A stretch of 64,000 nucleotides of DNA from Streptomyces sp. A 4/2 (GCF_940670765.1 NZ_CALNVW010000021.1:116467-180466); one strand, 5' to 3'; positions 43,139 through 53,100 are shown, counted from the first letter of the stretch. Notes: a model not told the origin generated them from the letters alone. Program-made: numbers and translations.

Positions 43139-44025
43139 GTTCAGCATCGGTGTCACCTCATGGCTTCACCGGCGTGCGGGGCCGCGGGTACCGGGCGGAG
43201 CAGGTCGACCGTTTCGTCGCGGGACTCTCGCAGGAGCGCGACGAGGCGTGGGAGCGGGCGGCGCGGCTGACCGTACTCGCGAAGGAGATGGAGGCCGCCG
43301 CCGTCGCCCTGGGTGAGCAGGTGGCCGCGCTCGCCCCGCAGACGTACGAGTCGCTCGGCGCTCGGGCGCAGACGCTGATCACGCTGGCCACGGAGGAGGC
43401 GGAGGGCCTGCGCTCCGAGGCGCTCGCGGCGGCTCAGCGGCTGTACGACGAGGCCGGAGCGGCGGAGCGCGCGCTGCGGGACGCGGCACGCACGGACGCG
43501 GACGCGGTACGGGCCGCCGCCGACGCGTACGCCCAGGAGCTGCTGGCGGGTGCGCAGGGCACGTCCGACGAGCTGCGGATCGGTTCGCGCCGGGACGCGA
43601 AGCAGTGGCGGGGCGAGTCGCTCGGCGTGCTGCGGGAGATGCGGGCGCGTACGGCGGACCTGCTGGCGGAGCTGGAGAAGGAGCAGGGCGAGCGGGGTGA
43701 GGCCGCGGAGCACGAACTGGCGTCCAGGGAAGCCGACTTCGACGCCCGTCACGCCGAGCTGATCTCCCGCGCGGAGGCCCGCCTGGCGGAGGCGCAGCGC
43801 GCCCTGTCGGTGACGGAGGAGCAGGCGCGGCACGGCCAGGAGGACGCGGAGGCGCGCGGCGCCGAGCTGATCGCGCAGGCGCGGGTGCGGGCGGAGCGGC
43901 TGGAGCGCGAGACGGAGCGGGTCCTGCGGGAGAACACCGAGGCGCAGGAGGAACTGCGCGCGCACATGGCGCACGTACGGAGCAGCCTGGCGTCGCTCAC
44001 CGGCAAGGCGCCGGCGGAGGGGTGA
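43135..44025 (+). CDS. DivIVA-like coiled-coil protein
   Basis: 296 residues. The start GFTGVRGRGYRAEQVDRFV resembles the DivIVA/GpsB N-terminus that binds curved membrane (GYxxxQVDxF). The rest is almost entirely charged Ala/Glu/Arg heptads (long coiled coil, residues ~30-285). Streptomyces genomes label such proteins cellulose-binding, a name without functional support here. A cytoskeletal or polarity role next to tip-growth proteins is plausible. A small hairpin (44027-44042, CGCCCCGG/CCGGGGCG) follows immediately after the stop. Confidence 0.8.
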   Translation: MSSASVSPHGFTGVRGRGYRAEQVDRFVAGLSQERDEAWERAARLTVLAKEMEAAAVALGEQVAALAPQTYESLGARAQTLITLATEEAEGLRSEALAAAQRLYDEAGAAERALRDAARTDADAVRAAADAYAQELLAGAQGTSDELRIGSRRDAKQWRGESLGVLREMRARTADLLAELEKEQGERGEAAEHELASREADFDARHAELISRAEARLAEAQRALSVTEEQARHGQEDAEARGAELIAQARVRAERLERETERVLRENTEAQEELRAHMAHVRSSLASLTGKAPAEG

Positions 44026-44061
44026 ACGCCCCGGCCGGGGCGCGCACCTCTCGGGGCCGGG

Positions 44062-44355
44062 TCAGGGCTGGGCGAAGAGCTCCCCGGCGGATGCGACGGA
44101 CCAGGCCCGGTCCAGCCAGGCGGCGAGAGTCGGAAGGTTCGTGCAGCGGTTGACGCGGTCCCGCACCTCGGGGGGAACGGCGACACCGCGCCGCTCCAGC
44201 ACCATCAGCACGGCACCGGCCTGCGCTTCCGCCCGGCCTTCTTCCCGGCCCTCTTCCCGGCCTTCCTCCCGGCCCTCTTCCCGGCCTTCTTCGCGTCCCT
44301 CTTCCCGGACCTGCTGGGCGGCCTCGGACTGGAAGAAGTAACTCAGGGTGGTCAT
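44062..44355 (-). pseudogene. Truncated C-terminus of a Rpn-like (PD-(D/E)XK) family protein
   Basis: 97 codons from ATG 44355 resemble the C-terminal end of Streptomyces Rpn/transposase-like proteins: a SEAAQQV segment, a REEG-repeat helix, VLERRGVAVPPEVRDRVNRC and LAAWLDRAW. The family's N-terminal nuclease core (~200 residues) is missing; upstream in frame is only RARQIWREL and then unrelated sequence. The apparent ribosome site GGAGG lies inside codons that read WREL in the family, so a short protein might still be translated. I read it as a remnant; a functional small protein is the alternative. Confidence 0.6.
44231..44310. repeat. 12-bp coding repeats (REEG units)
   Basis: Six near-identical 12-bp units (CGGGAAGAGGGC on the minus strand) encode tandem REEG. 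They lie inside the truncated Rpn-like remnant and should change number easily. Confidence 0.85.
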
Positions 44356-44843
44356 CAATTCCCTCCAGATCTGTCGTGCCCGGGTGGTGCCTCCCGGGAA
44401 CTGACCACGCGAGACGGTATTTCCCCGGCAAGCGCCGTGCATGGGTGCGGACTTGCCCTCGCCCCAACGGGTCATCCCCTGCACGGCGTTGACGCCAACG
44501 GGATGAGTCCCCGCACTACCGCGGCCCGGTCGTCGTGCGCACCCGTATGTCCCGTCGTGCGTACCCGTACGTCCGCGGCCCGGTCCCCGGGGAACCCCTA
44601 GGGTCCGCCCCTTACACATGGCCGGGGAGCGTTCGTCCCGGCGGAGGACGAGCGGGACCGGGGCTGTTCCTTAACGTTTGTTCATGGCCGCTCGCACGAC
44701 CGGGCGGCCCGCCGCAGGGGTGGGGTGGGGAAAACCCCAGGGCGGAGACGGAGACGTGCACCAGTGCGCCGGTGCACCCCGGATCGACAGACTTCTTGCC
44801 TGCTTGCTGACAAGCGGGTGTTGACCGACATAGGAGACTTACC

Positions 44844-45632
44844 GTGACAACGGCTGTGACCATTCCCAGGCACGGGGGTACTGGAGGGCGTACGGCTGTT
44901 GCCGCACGGGCGCGGCAGGTCGTCAAGGCGTACGGCTCGGGGGAGACCCGGGTCGTCGCCCTGGACCATGTCGATGTGGACATCGCCCGGGGGCAGTTCA
45001 CCGCGATCATGGGGCCTTCGGGCTCCGGCAAGTCGACGCTGATGCACTGCCTCGCCGGGCTCGACACCGTCAGCTCCGGGCAAATCTACGTGGACGAGAC
45101 CGAGATCACCGGGCTGAAGGACAAGAAGCTCACCCAGTTGCGACGCGACCGGATCGGCTTCATCTTCCAGGCGTTCAACCTGCTGCCCACGCTCAACGCG
45201 ATCGAGAACATCACGCTGCCGATGGACATCGCGGGCCGTAGGCCCGACGCCGAGTGGCTGCGGCAGGTCGTGGAGACCGTCGGGCTCAAGGACCGGCTGA
45301 AGCACCGGCCGACGGAGCTCTCCGGCGGGCAGCAGCAGCGCGTCGCGGTGGCGCGTGCGCTGGCCGCCCGGCCCGAGATCATCTTCGGTGACGAGCCGAC
45401 GGGGAACCTCGACTCCCGTGCGGGCGCCGAAGTGCTGGGCTTTCTGCGGAAGTCGGTCTCCGAGCTGGGGCAGACCATTGTGATGGTCACGCACGACCCG
45501 GTCGCCGCCTCGTACGCGGACCGGGTGCTGTACCTCGCGGACGGCAGGATCGTCGACGAGATGTACGGCCCCACGGCCGACCAGGTCCTCGACCGTATGA
45601 AGGACTTCGACGCGCGCGGGCGGACGTCATGA
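44844..45632 (+). CDS. ABC transporter ATP-binding protein, MacB/LolD type
   Basis: 262 residues with Walker A GPSGSGKSTLMHCLAGLD (about residue 60), Q-loop FIFQAFNLLPT, signature LSGGQQQRVAVARAL and Walker B IIFGDEPTGNLDS. The sequence is closest to the MacB/LolD/FtsE group that pairs with FtsX-like permeases. GTG 44844 with AGGAGA upstream. Its stop overlaps the permease start (ATGA). It probably exports a peptide, lipid or lipoprotein; the substrate is unknown. Confidence 0.92.
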   Translation: MTTAVTIPRHGGTGGRTAVAARARQVVKAYGSGETRVVALDHVDVDIARGQFTAIMGPSGSGKSTLMHCLAGLDTVSSGQIYVDETEITGLKDKKLTQLRRDRIGFIFQAFNLLPTLNAIENITLPMDIAGRRPDAEWLRQVVETVGLKDRLKHRPTELSGGQQQRVAVARALAARPEIIFGDEPTGNLDSRAGAEVLGFLRKSVSELGQTIVMVTHDPVAASYADRVLYLADGRIVDEMYGPTADQVLDRMKDFDARGRTS

Positions 45633-48202
45633 CCGTCTGGAAGACCTCGATGCGCAACTTCTTCGCGCACAAGGGGCGGATGGCGCTGTCCGCCGTCGCG
45701 GTCCTGCTGTCGGTCGGCTTCGTGTGCGGCACGCTCGTCTTCACCGACACCATGAACACCACGTTCGACAAGCTCTTCGCGGCCACCGCGGCGGACGTCA
45801 CGGTCAGCCCCGAGGCCGCGAAGGGGGCCGACGAGAACCCGCTGAACGGCAGGCCCGACTCGCTGCCCGCCTCCGTACTGGCGAAGGTCGGGAAGGCCGA
45901 CGGGGTGAAGTCGGCGGTGGGCGGCGTCTCCAGCATGAGCGTGACCGTCGTCGACCGCCACAACACGGACATGGGCTCCAGCAGCGGCGCCCCGACGATC
46001 GCGGGCAACTGGACGGCCGACGACAGCAAGTCGATGGCGGTCACCTCCGGCCACCGGCCGCAGGGCCCCACCGAGGTGATGGTCGACGCCGACACGGCGA
46101 AGAAGCACCACCTGAAGCTCGGTGACGAGCTGCGCACCATCACCGCCACCGGTGACATCCGGGCGAGGATCAGCGGCATCGCCACGTTCAAGGTGACCAA
46201 CCCCGGTGCCGCCGTCGTGTACTTCGACACCGCCACCGCGCAGCGGGGACTGCTGGGCGCCCCCGACCGGTTCACCAGCATCGGGGTCACCGCCCGACCG
46301 GGTGTCAGTGACATCGAGTTGAAGCGGAACGTGGCCGCCGCGCTGCCCGGACCGTACAAGTTCCAGACCCAGAAGGAGAACGCGGACGCCAACCGCGCCG
46401 ACGTCGGCTCCTTCCTCGACGTCATGAAGTACGCGATGCTCGGCTTCGCCGGGATCGCCTTCCTCGTCGGCATCTTCCTGATCATCAACACCTTCTCGAT
46501 GCTGGTCGCCCAGCGCACCCGGGAAATCGGCCTGATGCGGGCGCTCGGCTCCAGCCGGAAGCAGATCAACCGCTCGGTGCTGGTCGAGGCGCTGCTGCTC
46601 GGCTTCTTCGGCTCGGTACTCGGCGTCGGCGCCGGTGTCGGCCTGGCCGTCGGGCTGATGAAGGTGATGGGCGCCACCGGCATGGACCTGTCCACGGACG
46701 ATCTGACGGTCCTCTGGACGACCCCCGCGATCGGCATGCTCCTCGGCATCGTCGTCACGGTCGTCGCCGCTTACATCCCGGCCAGGCGGGCCGGGAAGAT
46801 CTCCCCGATGGCCGCGCTGCGGGACGCAGGCACACCGGCCGACGGCCGGGCCGGCCGGCTCCGGGCAGTCATCGGCCTGGTGCTCACCGGCGCCGGTACG
46901 GCGGCGCTCCTCGCCGCCGCGGGAGCGGACAAGTCGGGCCAGGGATCGGCGTATCTCGGGATCGGCGTGGTCCTCACGCTCATCGGTTTCGTGGTCATCG
47001 GCCCGCTGCTCGCGGGTGTCGTGGTCCGGGCGATCAGCGCGGTGGTACTGCGGGTGTTCGGCCCGGTCGGCCGGATGGCCGAGCGCAACGCGCTGCGCAA
47101 CCCGCGGCGTACGGGGGCGACGGGCGCCGCCCTGATGATCGGGCTCGCGCTGGTGGCCTGCCTGTCGGTGGTCGGCTCCTCGATGGTGGCCTCCGCCACG
47201 GACGAGCTGGACAAGTCGGTGGGTGCGGACTTCATCGTCCAGAGCCCCCGGGGCGCGCTGATCGTGCCGCAGGCCCGGAAGGCGCTCGCGGCGACGCCGG
47301 GTCTGGAGCACGTCACCGACTACAAGGCGGTCGACTCCGAACTGACCGCCCCGGACGGTACGAAGGAGAAGCAGCCGGTCGTCGCGGCCGACCCGACGTA
47401 CGCGCAGGACCTGCGGCGCGAGACCGTCTCCGGTGATCTCTCGGCGGCGTACGGCAAGGACGCCATGTCGGTCGGTGACGCCTACGCGAAGAAGCACGGC
47501 ATCAAGGTCGGAGACACCCTGACCGTCGCGTTCGAGGGCGGGCGTACGGCGAAGCTGCGGATCGCGGCCGTCACGTCCGACGACACGAGCGTCGACAAGG
47601 GCGCGATGTACATGAACATCACGACGGCCGAGCGGTACCTGCCCGCCGCGAAGGTCCCGCTGAACGTCATCATGTTCGCCAAGGCCAAGGACGGCCAGGA
47701 GAAGGCCGCTTACGCCGCGCTGAAGAAGACGCTGACCGACTACCCGCAGTACAAGGTGCAGGACCAGACCGACTTCAAGCAGACGCTGAAGGACCAGATC
47801 GGCCAGCTGCTCGACATCGTCTACGGGCTGCTCGCCCTGGCGATCATCGTGGCCGTGCTGGGTGTGGTGAACACCCTTGCCCTGTCGGTCGTCGAGCGGA
47901 CCAGGGAGATCGGCCTGATGCGGGCGATCGGCCTCTCGCGCCGTCAGCTGCGCCGGATGATCCGGCTGGAGTCGGTGGTCATCGCGCTCTTCGGTGCGCT
48001 GCTCGGTCTGGGGCTGGGGATGGGCTGGGGCACGTCGGCCCAGAAGATCCTCGCGCTGGAGGGCATGGGCGTCCTGGAGATCCCGTGGACGACGATCCTC
48101 ACGGTCTTCGTCGCCTCGGCGTTCGTGGGTCTGTTCGCCGCGCTGATACCGGCGTTCCGGGCGGGCCGGATGAACGTACTGAACGCGATCGCGACCGACT
48201 AG
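45629..48202 (+). CDS. FtsX-like ABC transporter permease
   Basis: 857 residues with the duplicated layout of large actinobacterial FtsX permeases: N-terminal helix (VAVLLSVGFVCGTLVF), a first MacB-like extracytoplasmic domain, three helices with RTREIGLMRALGSSRKQINR, a central helix pair, a second extracytoplasmic domain, then VERTREIGLMRAIGLSRRQL and the last three helices. The two TREIGLMRA motifs mark the coupling helices for the ATPase. Translationally coupled to the ATPase gene; a 17-bp hairpin follows. Confidence 0.92.
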   Translation: MTVWKTSMRNFFAHKGRMALSAVAVLLSVGFVCGTLVFTDTMNTTFDKLFAATAADVTVSPEAAKGADENPLNGRPDSLPASVLAKVGKADGVKSAVGGVSSMSVTVVDRHNTDMGSSSGAPTIAGNWTADDSKSMAVTSGHRPQGPTEVMVDADTAKKHHLKLGDELRTITATGDIRARISGIATFKVTNPGAAVVYFDTATAQRGLLGAPDRFTSIGVTARPGVSDIELKRNVAAALPGPYKFQTQKENADANRADVGSFLDVMKYAMLGFAGIAFLVGIFLIINTFSMLVAQRTREIGLMRALGSSRKQINRSVLVEALLLGFFGSVLGVGAGVGLAVGLMKVMGATGMDLSTDDLTVLWTTPAIGMLLGIVVTVVAAYIPARRAGKISPMAALRDAGTPADGRAGRLRAVIGLVLTGAGTAALLAAAGADKSGQGSAYLGIGVVLTLIGFVVIGPLLAGVVVRAISAVVLRVFGPVGRMAERNALRNPRRTGATGAALMIGLALVACLSVVGSSMVASATDELDKSVGADFIVQSPRGALIVPQARKALAATPGLEHVTDYKAVDSELTAPDGTKEKQPVVAADPTYAQDLRRETVSGDLSAAYGKDAMSVGDAYAKKHGIKVGDTLTVAFEGGRTAKLRIAAVTSDDTSVDKGAMYMNITTAERYLPAAKVPLNVIMFAKAKDGQEKAAYAALKKTLTDYPQYKVQDQTDFKQTLKDQIGQLLDIVYGLLALAIIVAVLGVVNTLALSVVERTREIGLMRAIGLSRRQLRRMIRLESVVIALFGALLGLGLGMGWGTSAQKILALEGMGVLEIPWTTILTVFVASAFVGLFAALIPAFRAGRMNVLNAIATD

Positions 48203-48250
48203 GACAGGTCCTTGGACCGGGGGAACGGGGGAACGGGGGAACGGGGAGAC

Positions 48251-48289
48251 GCGGCCCCGGCAGGCGCACCAGGCGCCTGCCGGGGCCGC
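48251..48289. terminator. Bidirectional-type terminator after the ABC permease
   Basis: A perfect 17-bp stem (48251-48267 with 48273-48289; arm GCGGCCCCGGCAGGCGC) and 5-nt loop between the permease and the convergent minus-strand gene ending at 48297. Three GGGGGAAC repeats (about 48220-48246) sit just before it. Confidence 0.88.
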
Positions 48290-48296
48290 GCCGTCG

Positions 48297-48860
48297 TCAG
48301 CCCCCCGGGGGCGGGTCGGTCGAGAGGAAGGTGGTGGACGGTGTCGTGGGGATGCTGCTGGGCCAGTCGGACGGGGAGGCCGTGGCGGAACCCGACCAGG
48401 GGCTCGTCCGGTCGCCGCGGACGGAGCTCTGCGGGCCCGGCGGGGCGGCCGGAAGTACGGGGGCGGCGGACCGGAACTGGACCGCGGCCACCGCGGCGCC
48501 GCTCGCCAGCACGCACACCGCGCAGGCGGCGGCCGAGGCGAGCACCCGGCGCCGGCGCCGGGCCCCGCGCGCCGAGACCAGCGCGGCCGGTGCGGGCACG
48601 ACGGCCCGGCTGCCCGCGTCGGCGGCCTGCTTGAAGGCGCGGGCGAGGGCGTCGTCGGGCTGGTACTCGTAGGTGTGCGTGCCGGCGGATCCCGTCCCGG
48701 ATCCCGCCCAGGCGGATCCTGCTCCGGCACCTGCCCCGGATCCTGCTCCGGCGTTCGCTCCGGCGCCTGCCCCGGAGCCCGCCCCGTATCTCTCCCCGGC
48801 GCCGCTCCCGGAGCGGTCGTCCCACCCGTCGTCCTCGTGCTGGTACTCGGTCTCAGGCAC
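48297..48860 (-). CDS. Putative membrane partner of the ECF sigma factor
   Basis: 187 residues. A long Gly/Ala/Ser low-complexity cytoplasmic N-terminus (about 18-60, mostly GAGSG units) leads to DDALARAFKQAADAG, a basic stretch RGARRRRR, one membrane helix (VLASAAACAVCVLASGAAVAAV) and a Pro/Ser/Thr-rich external tail. No zinc-anti-sigma HxxxCxxC motif is present. Its GTG overlaps the sigma gene by 8 bp, and that arrangement, with the topology, suggests an anti-sigma or accessory role. Weak sequence conservation is expected. Confidence 0.65.
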   Translation of the reverse strand: MPETEYQHEDDGWDDRSGSGAGERYGAGSGAGAGANAGAGSGAGAGAGSAWAGSGTGSAGTHTYEYQPDDALARAFKQAADAGSRAVVPAPAALVSARGARRRRRVLASAAACAVCVLASGAAVAAVQFRSAAPVLPAAPPGPQSSVRGDRTSPWSGSATASPSDWPSSIPTTPSTTFLSTDPPPGG

Positions 48861-49344
48861 CGTGCTCCTCCTCGGAGAGATGCGGCGCGAGCGCGGCTCG
48901 GGCGCGGGAGAGATGGGTCTTGACCGTGCCCGTCGATATCCCCGTCTCGGCGGCGACCTGCTCGACGGTGAGATCGCACACGTAGTGCAGGACCGCCACC
49001 CGCCGCTGCCGCTCGGACAGCTGCCGCAGGGCGGCGATCAGTACGACCGTGCCCGGATCGGGCTCGGACACCGCGGCCGGGCGGGCGTCGCTGTGGCGGC
49101 GCCAGGCGTCGGCGCTCCGGCCGCGCCCCCGCCACCGGCTCACCGCGAGCCGCCAGGCCACCGTCCTGATCCACGCCTCGGGCCCGGCGTCCTTCCGCAG
49201 CGCGGAGCGCCGGCCCCAGGCCCGTACGAAAGCCTCCTGCACCACGTCCTGGGCCTCATGCAGGTCCCCGGTCATCAGGTAGACCTGCCCCACCAGCTGC
49301 TTTACGGAGTGAGCGTAGAACTCCTCGAACTCCTCGACAGTCAT
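48853..49344 (-). CDS. ECF RNA polymerase sigma factor, SigE family
   Basis: 163 residues. Region 2 has LVGQVYLMTGDLHEAQDVVQ and FVRAWGR; region 4 has LSERQRRVAVLHYVCDLT, then VAAETGISTGTVKTHLSRAR. The size and EFYAHSVKQLVGQVYLMTG opening match the small SigE-family ECF sigma factors abundant in Streptomyces. ATG 49344. The next gene overlaps its end and is probably the partner membrane protein. Diverges from mfd. Confidence 0.9.
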   Translation of the reverse strand: MTVEEFEEFYAHSVKQLVGQVYLMTGDLHEAQDVVQEAFVRAWGRRSALRKDAGPEAWIRTVAWRLAVSRWRGRGRSADAWRRHSDARPAAVSEPDPGTVVLIAALRQLSERQRRVAVLHYVCDLTVEQVAAETGISTGTVKTHLSRARAALAPHLSEEEHGA

Positions 49345-49569
49345 GCAGCTCCCTGGCGGACGTGGTCCCATCTCATGAGGACATACGACCAGACGGCCAC
49401 TCCGGTTGACACAGCACACCGACTTTGCCCGGAAGTCGTACGCTGGAGAACCCCGGCCCGTGACACGTGTCGGGTCCTTCGCGTTGCGCACCGCAGTACG
49501 GCCGCGCCACGCCCGCACGATGCCCGCCACCACCGGATCTCCGGATCTCCCGGACGGAAAGCGTTCTTC

Positions 49570-52500
49570 ATGAGTCTGCACGGTCTGCTCGATGCCGCCC
49601 TCTCGGACCCCGCGCTCGCCGAAGCGGTGAAGGCCGCCACCGACGGGCACCGCATGCATGTCGACCTGGTCGGCCCGCCCGCCGCGCGGCCCTTCGCCGT
49701 CGCCGCGCTGGCGCGCGAGACCCGGCGGACCGTGCTGGCGGTGACCGCCACCGGCCGGGAGGCGGAGGACCTGGCGGCGGCGCTGCGCTCGCTGCTGCCG
49801 GAGGACGGGGTGGTGGACTACCCGTCGTGGGAGACGCTGCCGCACGAACGGCTTTCGCCCAGGTCGGACACCGTGGGGCGGCGGATCGCGGTGCTGCGCA
49901 GACTCGCGCACCCGCGTGCCGACGACCCGGCCGCCGGGCCGGTCAGTGTGGTCGTCGCGCCGATCAGGTCCGTACTCCAGCCGCAGGTCAAGGGGCTCGG
50001 CGACCTGGAGCCGGTGGCGCTGCGGTCGGGGCAGTCGGCCGATCTGGGTGAGGTCACCGGGGCGTTGGCTGCTGCCGCCTACGCCCGGGTCGAACTGGTC
50101 GAGAAGCGCGGCGAGTTCGCGGTCCGGGGCGGCATCCTCGATGTGTTCCCGCCGACCGAGGAACACCCCCTCCGGGTGGAGTTCTGGGGTGACGAGGTCG
50201 AGGAGATCCGCTACTTCAAGGTCGCCGACCAGCGCTCCCTGGAGATCGCGGAGCACGGGCTCTGGGCACCGCCCTGCCGTGAACTGCTGCTGACCGACGA
50301 GGTACGGGAGCGGGCCGCGGCCTTGGCGCTGGCCCACCCGGAGCTGGGCGAACTGCTCAACAAGATCGCCGAGGGGATCGCCGTCGAGGGCATGGAGTCG
50401 CTGGCCCCGGTCCTCGTCGACGACATGGAGCTGCTGCTCGACGTGCTGCCCGTGGGGTCGATGGCCGTGGTCTGCGACCCCGAGCGGGTGCGGACCAGGG
50501 CGGCGGACCTGGTGGCCACCTCGCAGGAGTTCCTGCAGGCCTCGTGGGCGGCGACGGCGGGTGGCGGAGAGGCGCCGATCGATGTGGGTGCGGCCTCCCT
50601 GTGGGGGATCGCCGACGTCCGTGACCGGGCCCGTGAACTGGGCATGATGTGGTGGGCGGTGAGCCCCTTCGCCGCGGACGAGGACATCGCGGACGACATG
50701 ATCAAGCTGGGGATGCACGCCCCGGAGTCGTACCGCGGCGACACCGCCCGTGCGCTGGCCGACACCAAGGGCTGGATCGCCGACGGCTGGCGCACCGTGT
50801 ACCTCACGGAGGGCCACGGCACCGCCAGCCGTACGGTCGAGGTCCTCGGCGGCGAGGGCATCGCGGCCCGTCTCGACGCCGATCTCGTCGAGCTGACCCC
50901 GTCGGTCGTCCATGTCTCCTGCGGCTCCGTCGACCACGGGTTCATCGACCCGGCGATCAAACTCGCGGTGCTCTCCGAGACCGACCTGACCGGCCAGCGC
51001 ACCGTCTCCAAGGACCTGGGCCGGATGCCGGCCCGGCGCCGGAAGTCGATCGACCCGCTGACGCTGGAGACGGGCGACTTCATCGTCCACGAACAGCACG
51101 GCGTGGGCCGCTACATCGAGATGGTGCAGCGCACCGTGCAGGGCGCGACCCGTGAGTACCTGCTCGTGGAGTACGCCCCGGCCAAGCGCGGCCAGCCCGG
51201 CGACCGGCTGTACATCCCCACCGACCAGCTGGAGCAGGTCACCAAGTACGTGGGTGGCGAGGCCCCGACGCTGCACCGGCTCGGCGGCGCGGACTGGACG
51301 AAGACCAAGGCGCGCGCCAAGAAGGCCGTCAAGGAGATCGCCGCCGATCTGATCAAGCTGTACTCGGCGCGGATGGCGGCGCCCGGCCACTCCTTCGCCC
51401 CGGACACCCCGTGGCAGCGCGAACTGGAGGACGCCTTCCCGTACGTGGAGACGCCCGACCAGCTCTCCACGATCGCCGAGGTCAAGGAGGACATGGAGAA
51501 GACGGTCCCGATGGACCGGCTGATCTGCGGTGACGTCGGCTACGGCAAGACGGAGATCGCGGTGCGCGCCGCGTTCAAGGCCGTCCAGGACGGCAAGCAG
51601 GTGGCGGTCCTCGTCCCGACCACGCTCCTCGTCCAGCAGCACTTCGGCACGTTCACCGAGCGGTACGCGCAGTTCCCGGTCACCGTCAGGGCGCTCAGCC
51701 GCTTCCAGTCCGACACCGAGGCGAAGGCGACGCTGGAGGGCCTGCGGGACGGTTCGGTCGACATGGTCATCGGCACGCACCGGCTCTTCTCCTCGGAGAC
51801 GAAGTTCAAGGACCTGGGCCTGGTCATCGTCGACGAGGAGCAGCGCTTCGGCGTCGAGCACAAGGAGCAGCTGAAGAAGCTCCGCGCCAACGTCGACGTC
51901 CTGACGATGTCGGCGACGCCCATTCCCCGTACGCTCGAAATGGCGGTGACCGGCATCCGCGAGATGTCGACGATCACCACACCCCCGGAGGAGCGCCACC
52001 CGGTGCTGACCTTCGTCGGCCCGTACGAGGAGAAGCAGATCGGGGCGGCCGTCCGGCGCGAACTGCTGCGTGAGGGCCAGGTCTTCTACATCCACAACCG
52101 GGTCGACTCGATCGACCGTGCCGCGGCCCGGCTGCGGGAGATCGTCCCCGAGGCGCGGATCCAGACCGCGCACGGGCAGATGGGCGAGAGCGCGCTGGAG
52201 CAGGTCGTCGTCGACTTCTGGGAGAAGAAGTTCGACGTGCTGGTCTCCACGACGATCGTGGAGTCGGGCATCGACATCTCCAACGCGAACACGCTGATCG
52301 TCGAGCGCGGTGACAACTTCGGCCTCTCGCAACTGCACCAGCTGCGCGGCCGGGTCGGCCGTGGCCGGGACCGCGGTTACGCCTACTTCCTGTACCCGCC
52401 GGAGAAGCCGCTGACGGAGACCGCGCACGAGCGGCTCGCGACGATCGCCCAGCACACCGAGATGGGCGCGGGCATGTACGTCGCGATGAAGGACCTGGAG

Positions 52501-53100
52501 ATCCGCGGCGCGGGCAACATGCTCGGCGGTGAACAGTCCGGCCACATCGCGGGCGTCGGCTTCGACCTGTACATCCGGATGGTCGGCGAGGCGGTGGCCG
52601 ACTACCGCACGCTGGTCGACGGCGGTACGGAGGAGGAGCCGCCGCTGGAGGTCAAGATCGAGCTGCCGGTCGACGCGCACGTCCCGCACGAGTACGCCCC
52701 CGGGGAGCGGCTGCGCCTCCAGGCGTACCGGTCGATCGCGTCCGCCACCACGGAGGCGGACATCAAGGCGGTACGCGACGAGCTGACCGACCGCTACGGC
52801 AAGCTGCCCGAACAGGTGGAGAATCTGCTGCTGGTGGCGGGGCTGCGGATGCTGGCACGGGCCTGCGGGGTCGGCGAGATCGTCCTCCAAGGTCCCAACA
52901 TCCGTTTCGCACCGGCGGAGTTGAGGGAGTCCCAGGAGCTGCGCCTGAAGCGGCTCTACCCGCGTACGGTCATCAAGGCGCCGGCCCGCCAGATCCTGGT
53001 CCCGCGCCCGACGACGGGGAAGGTCGGCGGGAAGCCGGTGGTGGGGCGTGAACTGCTGGCGTGGACCGGGGAGTTCCTGACGACGATCCTGGGGTCGTGA
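49570..53100 (+). CDS. mfd: Transcription-repair coupling factor
   Basis: 1176-residue DNA translocase that removes RNA polymerase stalled at lesions and recruits UvrA. Order: UvrB-like N-terminal module (to about 340), RNA-polymerase-interacting CarD-like domain (ETGDFIVHEQHGVGRYIEM, about 499), SF2 helicase with Walker A GDVGYGKTE (about 653), DEEQRFG box (about 756), SATPIPRTLE, and motif VI QLRGRVGRG, then the RAG region and D7 domain. ATG 49570 gives the normal length. Strong housekeeping gene, no oddity. Confidence 0.96.
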   Translation: MSLHGLLDAALSDPALAEAVKAATDGHRMHVDLVGPPAARPFAVAALARETRRTVLAVTATGREAEDLAAALRSLLPEDGVVDYPSWETLPHERLSPRSDTVGRRIAVLRRLAHPRADDPAAGPVSVVVAPIRSVLQPQVKGLGDLEPVALRSGQSADLGEVTGALAAAAYARVELVEKRGEFAVRGGILDVFPPTEEHPLRVEFWGDEVEEIRYFKVADQRSLEIAEHGLWAPPCRELLLTDEVRERAAALALAHPELGELLNKIAEGIAVEGMESLAPVLVDDMELLLDVLPVGSMAVVCDPERVRTRAADLVATSQEFLQASWAATAGGGEAPIDVGAASLWGIADVRDRARELGMMWWAVSPFAADEDIADDMIKLGMHAPESYRGDTARALADTKGWIADGWRTVYLTEGHGTASRTVEVLGGEGIAARLDADLVELTPSVVHVSCGSVDHGFIDPAIKLAVLSETDLTGQRTVSKDLGRMPARRRKSIDPLTLETGDFIVHEQHGVGRYIEMVQRTVQGATREYLLVEYAPAKRGQPGDRLYIPTDQLEQVTKYVGGEAPTLHRLGGADWTKTKARAKKAVKEIAADLIKLYSARMAAPGHSFAPDTPWQRELEDAFPYVETPDQLSTIAEVKEDMEKTVPMDRLICGDVGYGKTEIAVRAAFKAVQDGKQVAVLVPTTLLVQQHFGTFTERYAQFPVTVRALSRFQSDTEAKATLEGLRDGSVDMVIGTHRLFSSETKFKDLGLVIVDEEQRFGVEHKEQLKKLRANVDVLTMSATPIPRTLEMAVTGIREMSTITTPPEERHPVLTFVGPYEEKQIGAAVRRELLREGQVFYIHNRVDSIDRAAARLREIVPEARIQTAHGQMGESALEQVVVDFWEKKFDVLVSTTIVESGIDISNANTLIVERGDNFGLSQLHQLRGRVGRGRDRGYAYFLYPPEKPLTETAHERLATIAQHTEMGAGMYVAMKDLEIRGAGNMLGGEQSGHIAGVGFDLYIRMVGEAVADYRTLVDGGTEEEPPLEVKIELPVDAHVPHEYAPGERLRLQAYRSIASATTEADIKAVRDELTDRYGKLPEQVENLLLVAGLRMLARACGVGEIVLQGPNIRFAPAELRESQELRLKRLYPRTVIKAPARQILVPRPTTGKVGGKPVVGRELLAWTGEFLTTILGS

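Noticed and set aside
44027..44042. Full terminator for the DivIVA-like gene
   Set aside because: A perfect self-complementary 16-mer exists but with no real loop; noted in the gene entry rather than listed as a terminator.
48220..48246. GGGGGAAC repeats as a regulatory site
   Set aside because: Three copies directly before a terminator between convergent genes; more likely slippage than an operator.
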